Positions 18,305 to 25,706 of a stretch of DNA of 64,000 bases are shown piece by piece. The notes beneath the pieces were generated by a model. The model was given only the letters and a program-made list of their open reading frames with translations. It had not been told where the DNA came from and ran no database searches. Source of the DNA: Thiocystis violascens DSM 198 (lineage in GTDB: Bacteria; Pseudomonadota; Gammaproteobacteria; Chromatiales; Chromatiaceae); NCBI RefSeq assembly GCF_000227745.2, contig NC_018012.1:868001-932000 (forward strand), in the 5' to 3' direction. Numbering within the stretch: the stretch's first letter is position 1; each line of letters opens with the position of its first letter. The translations under genes were made by a program, and so were the position numbers.

Positions 18305-18506
18305 AGGCGCGTTGATCCGCTTCGCTATTCCATTCGCCGAAGGTCGCGAACGGATCATCGCGTGTCACCACGCTCGCTTTGGTCAGCACGACCCTGTCAC
18401 CCTCAATGACGTAGGCGATTTCGTCGCCTTCAGCCAAGTGAAGCGCGGCCCGCACGGGCTGAGGGATTGTCGTCTGGGCCTGATCGGTGAGTTTGCTGGT
18501 AAGCAT
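18291..18506 (-). CDS. mazE: MazE/AbrB-type antitoxin
   Basis: 71 aa. SKLTDQAQTTIPQPVRAALH and LAEGDEIAYVIEGDRVVLTK form a SpoVT/AbrB swapped-hairpin DNA-binding domain; the C-terminal tail (DPFATFGEWNSEADQRAYAN) would wrap the toxin. ATG 18506 has GAGGAGA 6 nt upstream. Expected to repress its own operon with MazF. Confidence 0.9.
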   Translation of the reverse strand: MLTSKLTDQAQTTIPQPVRAALHLAEGDEIAYVIEGDRVVLTKASVVTRDDPFATFGEWNSEADQRAYANL

Positions 18507-18531
18507 GGCGTCTCCTCGTACAAAGTTTGCA

Positions 18532-19419
18532 TCAAACCAATTCGCGATAAAGCGCATTCACCACCTCCCCCGTCTCCTTCAACCGCAGCAGCACCGGATC
18601 GCCCGTATAGCGATCGATCTGCACCAGCCCCCGGTCGACCATCCACTCCAGCCAGCGCCGTGCCTGCACATTGCTCCAGCCCAGCACGGCGAGCAAACGG
18701 GTCTCGCGCGCGAATTCCTGGAAGATCAATTGCCGGTCGCCGCCAAATTGATCGTCCCACACGAGAAAAAGATAGGCGGCATAGGCTGGGAAAAAGCGCG
18801 TCTCGACAGGAGCCGCCGCCCGCGCTAGTCGGGGTTCCGACGCCGTCCCTTCCACCGTGAGCGCGCCGATCGCCTCGAAGCTGCTGTCTTCCAGATACAT
18901 CCGTGGCGCCAGCGTCGACAGCGGCTTGAGATAGCCCTTCTCGCCATGGCGGGCGATGAGGAAATCGAGATAATCCGAGTACGCGAACCGCTGCTCGGGC
19001 CGAAACCGACCCTCGGCAAAGAGCGCGAACCAGGCATCGGCCACGCCCACCGCCGGCAGCGTGCGTCCGCACCGTCGCGACAGCAGCAGATGCAGCATCC
19101 AGAGACTCACCGGCTCGCTGAGAAAGGGATCCTCCCGCCGCACCACCTGCCCCAACAGGGTCGGACTCAAGCGCCAGACCCCATCGGTTTTCGCGGCCCG
19201 GATCAGCCCCATGCCCTGGGCATAGCGGATCATCGGCTCGACCTTACCCGTGCTCTTGCCGGTCGGAATGCCGGTCGCGGCGCCGATCGTCTCCTTATCG
19301 CCGCGCCCATCGGCGGCGGCGAAGGCCATCAACCGCCCCAGCAAGCGCCGATCAGGGAGAAAGGTTTGCGGGAAATTCAACGGCAGCGGATCGCCGTCGA
19401 GTCCGCTGGCGCTGGACAC
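18532..19419 (-). CDS. DUF4007-like protein 2 (diverged)
   Basis: 295 aa from a GTG at 19419 (TTG 19380 is the alternative; upstream frame sequence is antisense of the neighbouring Rpn gene). It matches the DUF4007 protein at 31882-32877 in order of landmarks: a winged-helix-like N-half, LLGQVVRREDPFLSEP against ELGEVLLGETGDRYLEDE, SLWMLHLLLSRR against TLWIIHWLIAS, and KPLSTLAPRMYLE against SDISTLLRMYAPQ. Similarity is too weak for certainty without a profile comparison. Same strand and order as in arm 1 (before a P-loop ATPase), but MazEF lies between. Function unknown; DNA binding is inferred from the winged-helix look. Confidence 0.6.
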   Translation of the reverse strand: MSSASGLDGDPLPLNFPQTFLPDRRLLGRLMAFAAADGRGDKETIGAATGIPTGKSTGKVEPMIRYAQGMGLIRAAKTDGVWRLSPTLLGQVVRREDPFLSEPVSLWMLHLLLSRRCGRTLPAVGVADAWFALFAEGRFRPEQRFAYSDYLDFLIARHGEKGYLKPLSTLAPRMYLEDSSFEAIGALTVEGTASEPRLARAAAPVETRFFPAYAAYLFLVWDDQFGGDRQLIFQEFARETRLLAVLGWSNVQARRWLEWMVDRGLVQIDRYTGDPVLLRLKETGEVVNALYRELV

Positions 19420-19490
19420 ATCAGAACACCGCCGGCTGTCCCCGGCCCGAACGTCGGGGGACAAACCTGGGGGCGCCTCTGGCTGGTGTC

Positions 19491-20438
19491 TCAATGCAGC
19501 ACCTCGTCGAGGGTTTTGGCATCCAGAATGCGCTCGGACCAATTGAGTAGGGTGTCGGGATCGCTCGCGCGGATGCGTTCGCGCGTCGCCTCGTCCGGTG
19601 GTCCGAAACGGCGTTCGATCAACCGGAGCAACAGATTTGCCGCGCCGCGCTGCTCGCCAATCTGGACTCCCTTTTCAATCCCGAAGCGTTCCACCGAAGT
19701 GATGTAGGGCATGTGTTGTTTCCTCTCCAGTTCCTCAAGTTCATTCCACAGCGTGCGTTGCAACTCGTCGGGCAGCGCCATCATCCAATCGATCACGCTG
19801 AACAGGTCGATGATGCGTTGCCGGTCCCAGTCGCGCTCATAGAGCAGACGGGCCAGACGCCATTTGGCGGCGTAGCGGTCCGGTGCGTTCCCGCGCGTTT
19901 GCTGGGTCAGCAGGTGCGCGGCGGTGACCAGGGCGAAGGGATTCGCCCCGGTCAACAGGTCGTCGAGACGCGTGCGGTAGTCCATCAGCTTGGCGACCGG
20001 AAAACGGATGGCGACATGACAGCCGAAACGCCGGTAGCGGAAACCGCGCGGCTTCCAGCCGGGGCTGGCGTCGGCCAGCAGCGCCAACGTGGCCACGGGC
20101 CGACGATAGCGGTCGTACAAACGATAATTGTAGACAAACAGCCGCTCGGCAAAGTCGGGATCCCGCTGGCCCTGAATCTCGATATGGACGTAGACCCATT
20201 GCTCGTCGCCGTCGCGGGTTTGCACTCGTACCAGCCGGTCGAGCAGACGCCGGCCCAATTCGCCGTCGCGCACCACCTGCGCGAGTTCCTGGTCGAGAAA
20301 GTCATAGCCCCGCGCCCAGTCGATCTCGGCGGCGGCGCGCGGAAAGTAGAACCCCATGAACTCGGGAAAGGCGTGCGTGACCGCCGCTTTCCAGGGGCTG
20401 TCGTAGTCATCGATTGGCGTGGCGGGGTCGTCGCGCAT
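19491..20438 (-). CDS. Rpn/DUF4351-type PD-(D/E)XK nuclease-family protein
   Basis: 315 aa. It opens YDSPWKAAVTHAFPEFMGFY, the usual start of this family; the putative nuclease core is LDRLVRVQTRDGDEQWVYVH followed by IEIQGQ (D...ExQ). The C-terminus IGEQRGAANLLLRLIERRFG ... SERILDAKTLDEVL is the DUF4351 tail. Relatives (RpnA-E) promote recombination and cut DNA. ATG 20438 precedes the conserved block. The 3' 420 bp are duplicated next door at 20443-20888. Confidence 0.82.
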   Translation of the reverse strand: MRDDPATPIDDYDSPWKAAVTHAFPEFMGFYFPRAAAEIDWARGYDFLDQELAQVVRDGELGRRLLDRLVRVQTRDGDEQWVYVHIEIQGQRDPDFAERLFVYNYRLYDRYRRPVATLALLADASPGWKPRGFRYRRFGCHVAIRFPVAKLMDYRTRLDDLLTGANPFALVTAAHLLTQQTRGNAPDRYAAKWRLARLLYERDWDRQRIIDLFSVIDWMMALPDELQRTLWNELEELERKQHMPYITSVERFGIEKGVQIGEQRGAANLLLRLIERRFGPPDEATRERIRASDPDTLLNWSERILDAKTLDEVLH

Positions 20439-20442
20439 CGTC

Positions 20443-20888
20443 TCAATGCAGCACCTCGTCGAGGGTTTTGGCATCCAGGATGCGCTCGGACCAATTGAGC
20501 AAGGTGTCGGGATCGCTCGCGCGGATGCGTTCGCGCGTCGCCGCGTCCGGTGGTCCGAAACGGCGTTCGATCAACCGGAGCAACAGATTTGCCGCGCCGC
20601 GCTGCTCGCCGCGCTGTTCGCCGCGCTGTTCGCCAATTCGGATCCCCTTCTCGATCCCGAAGCGTTCGACTGAAGTGATGTAAGGCATGCGTTTTGTCCT
20701 CTCCAGTTCCTCAAGTTCATTCCACAGCGTGCGTTGCAACTCGTCGGGCAGCGCCATCATCCAATCGATCACGCTGAACAGGTCGATGATGCGTTGCCGG
20801 TCCCAGTCGTGCTCATAGAGCAGGCGGGCCAGACGCCATTTGGCGGCGTAGCGGTCGGGCGCATTCCCGCATTCCCGCACGTTTGCTG
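20443..20888 (-). pseudogene. Truncated duplicate of the Rpn-type gene (3' half only)
   Basis: Translates to NAPDRYAAKWRLARLLYEHD through SERILDAKTLDEVLH, nearly identical to the last 139 codons of the adjacent full gene, with three GEQRG units instead of one. There is no N-terminal nuclease core and no start. It ends 2 bp before the stop of an antitoxin-like gene. Confidence 0.85.
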
Positions 20889-20890
20889 AT

Positions 20891-21121
20891 TTACCAAGGC
20901 TCCCGCGCAAGATCCTGTCCGTGACTCTGACGCAGTTCTTCCACCGTGGGCGCATCGGGCCAAGCGCCAACCAATGTCCGCACACTCTCTGGCCACTCCG
21001 GGTGAACATGCCGACGCACCAGGCGTTCGATCCATTCCTCGACATTCAGACCTTCCGTCCGGGCGCGCGCGTGCAGGTCTTGGACAACCTGATCTTCCAG
21101 CGTGATGGTGACGTGTGTCAT
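20891..21121 (-). CDS. VapB-like antitoxin-type protein
   Basis: 76 aa. MTHVTITLEDQVVQDLHARA and RTEGLNVEEWIERLVRRHV give a ribbon-helix-helix-like N-terminus, and the end GQDLAREPW matches the toxin-binding tails (GEDxPREPL) of VapB/StbC-type antitoxins. The ATG overlaps the TGA of the upstream gene (ATGA). No PIN toxin follows; its place is taken by the Rpn duplicate, so the toxin may have been lost. Confidence 0.6.
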   Translation of the reverse strand: MTHVTITLEDQVVQDLHARARTEGLNVEEWIERLVRRHVHPEWPESVRTLVGAWPDAPTVEELRQSHGQDLAREPW

Positions 21122-21318
21122 TGCTTCATTTTCCGTTCAACAATTGCCCAGAAAGGCGATACCCCTCGAACGGCATCCAGCAAATCATCCGGCAGCGGCT
21201 CGAAAAAGCTCGCGGGAACCTCGAACATCCCCTTGGCCAAACCAATCGGGCGCTGACCTAGCAGATCGTCATCAATGGGTCGGTCTTGCAGCTTGTCCTG
21301 ATCAAAGTCGATGGGCAT
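21118..21318 (-). CDS. Small protein of 66 aa, unknown
   Basis: MPIDFDQDKLQDRPIDDDLL then GQRPIGLAKGMFEVPASFFE; acidic N-terminus and a short hydrophobic C-terminus. ATGA overlap with the antitoxin-like gene 3' of it suggests a translationally coupled pair. I recognise no family; an antitoxin or toxin partner role is suggested by context only. Confidence 0.55.
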   Translation of the reverse strand: MPIDFDQDKLQDRPIDDDLLGQRPIGLAKGMFEVPASFFEPLPDDLLDAVRGVSPFWAIVERKMKQ

Positions 21319-21358
21319 GGCGGAGTTCTCGTGTCGCGCGAGCAATCGGTTGGAATGG

Positions 21359-21583
21359 TCACACGCCCCGATTCGCCATGTCTTCGGCGCTCTCCGTTTG
21401 CAGGGGCTGTGACGCGACGAGGGCTTGCCATTCGGCACGCAGTATTCTGGCTTGTTCCGCAGGCATCCTTGGCGGTGGCGTCGCGCGTTTCGCCTGTAAA
21501 AACTCCACGAAATCGAGCACTTCGGCGGCTTGATCTTCCGGCATTTTCTTCACGATTTCATAAATACGTTCGGCGATAGTCAT
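21359..21583 (-). CDS. DUF2281-type antitoxin-like protein
   Basis: 74 aa. TIAERIYEIVKKMPEDQAAE and VLDFVEFLQAK are the signature of DUF2281, small proteins commonly encoded with type II toxins. ATG 21583. A toxin gene is not adjacent; the next genes are two other small proteins. Confidence 0.7.
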   Translation of the reverse strand: MTIAERIYEIVKKMPEDQAAEVLDFVEFLQAKRATPPPRMPAEQARILRAEWQALVASQPLQTESAEDMANRGV

Positions 21584-21679
21584 GGGGTTCAGCCCGTCTT
21601 GACTGATGTTTTAGGTGACTGTTGGAAAAGCGCGTACCCAGATTGCGTCCGTTGTGACTATCCTCCCGTCCCCGCATGA

Positions 21680-24600
21680 TCAAACACCCGGCCCAAGCTG
21701 ACGCTGTTCCAGCGGCGTCACCGAGACCAAAATAGGTTTTTCCTGAAGTTTTCCGGCCGATGTCAGCACTGGCCCCAGCGACCAGCATTGACCCTTTTGC
21801 AAGGCCGTCAGGCGTTGCCGCCACTCCGCCTTGGACTCGCCGGTCGACTGGCTCAGGAGCGTGGCGAATCGGTCGACCTCGGTATCGGCGGGCTTGAAAA
21901 AGAGCTTGTGCCCGGCCTGAAAGAGACGATCCCGACCCTCTTGATCGAACTGGCTCGTCGTCTGGGTCGCCAGCAGCAACGACAGCCCGAATTTGCGCCC
22001 CTCGCTCAACATCTTGTCGATCGGCGAATCGCTGCTATGGTCGAGATTCTGAATCTCGTCCAACACGACTGGAATCGGGCGATTCTTGCTGCCGTTATTG
22101 CACGCAAAATCATAGAGATCCCACAGCGCGAATTCGGTCACGAGCTTCTGCACATCGCGCCCCAAACCCTTGAGCTGAAGCACGTCCACCCAATGATCGG
22201 TCGCCGACAGCATCCCCTCCCATGCCGATTCCGCGCCCTCGCGGAAGGGTTGCGACTTGATCAATGGCTCCAGCTTGCTCGCCAGACTCTCGCCATACTG
22301 ACTGTCCTCACGCAGACGCGACAGCAGCTTATCGAACGTGAATTGAACATCCTCGGCAATCCCTTCCTCCAGCACCCGCATCAAGGCCGCTTTTTGCTGA
22401 TCGCCGATACTCTCGTAGACCGAAATGAAGATGCTCGCCACCCGCGACGCGACTTGATAGGGACTTTCCTTGATTCGTGGAATCGACGGATCGATCGTAT
22501 ATTCCTGCTGGCGGAAGGGATTCAGCGGCAATTTATCCGTCACGACAAAATGATTTTTCGGCTTCGCGACGACATCGAAGCGCGCTTCGATTTGCTTCGG
22601 CAGAAACCCGTCGGTGTAGTCGAGAATCAGCGAATGGAGCCGCTGCGCCGCCATTTCAGCCAGTAGACACTGAATGCCGTAGGTCTTGCCGGAGCCGGAA
22701 GCACCAAAAATCAGCAGATGCCGATTCGGCAGGTTGGGATGCCCATAATGCCAATACACAGGATCGCCATTCGCGCGCGTCCCAATCAGCAGTTTCTCCG
22801 GAACCGTCGGTACCGGAGGCACGACAATCGGTGTCGGATCGACAACCGGCGGTAACACAACAATCGGCGTGGGCGGTGGCTCGATCACTGGTAGCGGCAC
22901 AACAACCGGCGGCACCGGATCCATCTTCCCTGGATCAGGAGAAGGCGAAGGATCGACAGGCTCTGGCTCGATCCGGTCAATGATCTCAGGCCCATTGACG
23001 CCCCCCGGCCGCACATGAATCGCCGTCTCATCCAATACCAAAGCCGCCGGCGCCTTGGTCTCATCGAACACACTCACCAGCCCATCATGTCCCAAGGCCA
23101 CATGCCAGATCGCGAATCCCTCCGGCACCCGCAACGGCTCCGCAACCACGCCAGCCGGCAGCGCCATCGGCGTTAATACCGGCGCTGGCCCCTCGGCATT
23201 GGTCCAGAAGGTAAAGATGGCGGCCTGCCAGGCGATCTCGAAATAACCCTCGGTGATCTGCTCAAGCGCCTTGTCGAGCTTGCGCCACTCATATTCAGAC
23301 AGGTTGACAACGGTTCGCGAGGTCATCGCGCGCTGCAACTGCGCCCACCAGTAGCGCCGGTCAAAACTCACCCGCGCAAGATCGCGGCGATTCGGCGCCA
23401 GAAGCTGCGTCAGATGACTCAAGCCATCCTGCACCTGCAAGACCGCCTTCGACAGATGCTCGGAGTTTTGTTGCGCCAGCTTGCACTCGATCACCATCGC
23501 CCGGATCAGCGGCACGTCGCCTTCGCGCAGACTCAACGACAACTGCAACAGATCCGGGCGATGCACCGTGTCGCTTCCGGCAAACCAATGCAGCAATGAA
23601 TCCACCGGCAGCAACTGCGACATCTGGGCGTCCGGCGTCGCCAGAAGACGGCGAATGGCCGCGAATCCGACCAGTTCCCGAATCCGCTCGCCCTCTCCGA
23701 CCGCCGCTCGCAACGCGGACAGCCCGATAATCTCCTCGGATTCTTCGACCACGCTGGCCGCCATCGTCGCAAAACCGCTCGCGGGCTGAAACGGCAGCAG
23801 TTCGATCAACTCGCCGCGCACCAGTTCGGCGAGTTGCGCCAAGGTATCCTGCTCGGTCGAGATCGACAGATTCAACTCGCCGGAGGCGCCCAATCCAGAC
23901 GTGAATCCGACGATCTTCCGCCGCGTCTGCCGTTCGGCGGTGCGTAACAGCCGCTGATCGACAAAGGGATCGATACAGGCCACCCAATGGGCCTTTTGGT
24001 GCAGACACTCGATCAGCGGACACCAGGGCTCGAAATTGATGCGGCCGAAAATCAGATGATCGGCATGGGTATCTTGCGGATGGCGCAACCGCGCCGACAG
24101 ATCGGCATGCCGGGTCTGGATATGCAGGCGCCGATTGCTCAACAGACTCTGGCGCAGCAAGGCGGCGCCAGGCTGAATCGGGCGCGGGTATTCGCAGATC
24201 GGAAAGGGACTGAGATTGTTCGAGTTTAAATCGAACTCGAAGGGCGACGCCGGCTCCACATCGCCAGTCAGCTCGCCCGCCAGGAAACGGAACAGAAAGG
24301 CGATGTCATACCGGCGCGGTTCCTGTTGCACCAAGTCGAGCATCGTGGCGCGCGTCGGCGCAAAACGATGACCCACCGCCAGCACCAGCGGACGCCCGCG
24401 CTCGCGATAGCGCGTCATGAGATCGTCGCGCCAGGCCATCAGGCGGTTTTCCATCGCCATGGGAGACGCGGATGTCGTATACACCATCAGTTCGCAATGA
24501 AATGCCGGCCAGTCCGCGGAGGTTCGCTTCAGATAGTCGCGCAGAAAGCGATCGACGCCGGACAGGATGATGCTCAACTCCTCGACATGCAGCGCGAGAA

Positions 24601-25687
24601 GACGCAAACCATCCTCGGCAAAGGGAAAAAGCCGCAAATAATCGTTCAGTATCTGCGCCACGATCACGCTCTCGTCGCGCGGACGGACCAGCTCGTTGAC
24701 CTTTTCGTCGGCATCGCTGGCGTCCTCGCGCAGCAGGGTCTGCACCGCCAGGCTTTTTTCCACATTGGGCGCTTCGCCGAGATAATGCAGCAGACCGAAC
24801 GACTTGATCTTGGCCGATAGATTGGCCTGCGCATCCACCACCAGACCCGCCAGCGGACGGTGGATTTCCGCCAGATTCAGCAACTTCTGGAATGATGCAT
24901 CGGCGTCCCGTCCCAATGCCAGATCCGCCGCGACCTCCGGAAAGCCGTCGCATAAAAACCGCGTCCGCGCATGCGTCAACTCCAGCACGGACGGACCGAT
25001 TCCCCAGGCAACCGCCGAACGCAGAAAACCATGATTCGGCGCGAGACTCTCGTCAACGAGCAGAAATGCCTTATAAAACCGGCGCAGCAGTTCGGCGCTT
25101 CCGCTCACCTTGACATCCAGCACCCGCTCGGCCAACGCCACATAGACGGTCAGCAGCGGTAAAAAACCGTCTCGATTGGCATGATAAAACCCCAGATCGA
25201 CACAAGCCCCCAGCCACTTTCGATAAGCCTCGGCCAACTGCTTAGTCGCCAGCCACAAGCTTGGATCCAGTAAATTGGGTGCCAGACCATCCAGCAGATT
25301 GACCAGCTTCAACTCGGACAGTGCCTGGTTGACGAGACGATTCGCCTCTTCTTCATCGGCGGCATAATAGAGCGCGGTCATATTGACCGTCGGCAACTGG
25401 AAGACCGGGAGCAGGTTCGGCGCGGTGGCGCACTCATCCCAACACTTCCGCACGGCCATCGCGCTCTGATAGCGGACCCGCTCCGGATGGGTCGACTCGA
25501 ACGCCCATTGATACGGCTTGGTAAGCGTGCGTTCTCCAGCCTCGGCGCTGACGGTCACGTCAAAGCGCACATAGGGCCGGGCCTTGCTCCGACCGAGTTT
25601 GATGGTATCGGGGTCGAACGCGAGCGTCAGCGGAACCTTCTTTTCCCACTGCTCCCGTAAACGGATAGCGACGGATCGGCTCGACAT
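21680..25687 (-). CDS. 1335-aa protein with C-terminal HerA/FtsK-type ATPase
   Basis: N-terminal about 900 residues of unrecognised sequence (LREQWEKKVPLTLAFDPDTI onwards) are followed by a Pro-rich linker (about 905-960, runs of VVPP/PPPTP) and a C-terminal ATPase with Walker A FGASGSGKT near residue 1000 and Walker B IPVVLDEIQNLD. LLATQTTSQFDQEGRDRLFQ is the sensor region typical of HerA/DUF87 DNA pumps. The architecture recalls DptH of phosphorothioation-dependent restriction, but the large N-domain was not compared. ATG 25687 lies 19 bp after the helicase stop; an earlier in-frame start at 25786 would overlap the helicase. The gene is uninterrupted. Confidence 0.75.
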   Translation of the reverse strand: MSSRSVAIRLREQWEKKVPLTLAFDPDTIKLGRSKARPYVRFDVTVSAEAGERTLTKPYQWAFESTHPERVRYQSAMAVRKCWDECATAPNLLPVFQLPTVNMTALYYAADEEEANRLVNQALSELKLVNLLDGLAPNLLDPSLWLATKQLAEAYRKWLGACVDLGFYHANRDGFLPLLTVYVALAERVLDVKVSGSAELLRRFYKAFLLVDESLAPNHGFLRSAVAWGIGPSVLELTHARTRFLCDGFPEVAADLALGRDADASFQKLLNLAEIHRPLAGLVVDAQANLSAKIKSFGLLHYLGEAPNVEKSLAVQTLLREDASDADEKVNELVRPRDESVIVAQILNDYLRLFPFAEDGLRLLALHVEELSIILSGVDRFLRDYLKRTSADWPAFHCELMVYTTSASPMAMENRLMAWRDDLMTRYRERGRPLVLAVGHRFAPTRATMLDLVQQEPRRYDIAFLFRFLAGELTGDVEPASPFEFDLNSNNLSPFPICEYPRPIQPGAALLRQSLLSNRRLHIQTRHADLSARLRHPQDTHADHLIFGRINFEPWCPLIECLHQKAHWVACIDPFVDQRLLRTAERQTRRKIVGFTSGLGASGELNLSISTEQDTLAQLAELVRGELIELLPFQPASGFATMAASVVEESEEIIGLSALRAAVGEGERIRELVGFAAIRRLLATPDAQMSQLLPVDSLLHWFAGSDTVHRPDLLQLSLSLREGDVPLIRAMVIECKLAQQNSEHLSKAVLQVQDGLSHLTQLLAPNRRDLARVSFDRRYWWAQLQRAMTSRTVVNLSEYEWRKLDKALEQITEGYFEIAWQAAIFTFWTNAEGPAPVLTPMALPAGVVAEPLRVPEGFAIWHVALGHDGLVSVFDETKAPAALVLDETAIHVRPGGVNGPEIIDRIEPEPVDPSPSPDPGKMDPVPPVVVPLPVIEPPPTPIVVLPPVVDPTPIVVPPVPTVPEKLLIGTRANGDPVYWHYGHPNLPNRHLLIFGASGSGKTYGIQCLLAEMAAQRLHSLILDYTDGFLPKQIEARFDVVAKPKNHFVVTDKLPLNPFRQQEYTIDPSIPRIKESPYQVASRVASIFISVYESIGDQQKAALMRVLEEGIAEDVQFTFDKLLSRLREDSQYGESLASKLEPLIKSQPFREGAESAWEGMLSATDHWVDVLQLKGLGRDVQKLVTEFALWDLYDFACNNGSKNRPIPVVLDEIQNLDHSSDSPIDKMLSEGRKFGLSLLLATQTTSQFDQEGRDRLFQAGHKLFFKPADTEVDRFATLLSQSTGESKAEWRQRLTALQKGQCWSLGPVLTSAGKLQEKPILVSVTPLEQRQLGPGV

Positions 25688-25706
25688 CGACAAGGCATGC
25701 CATGAA

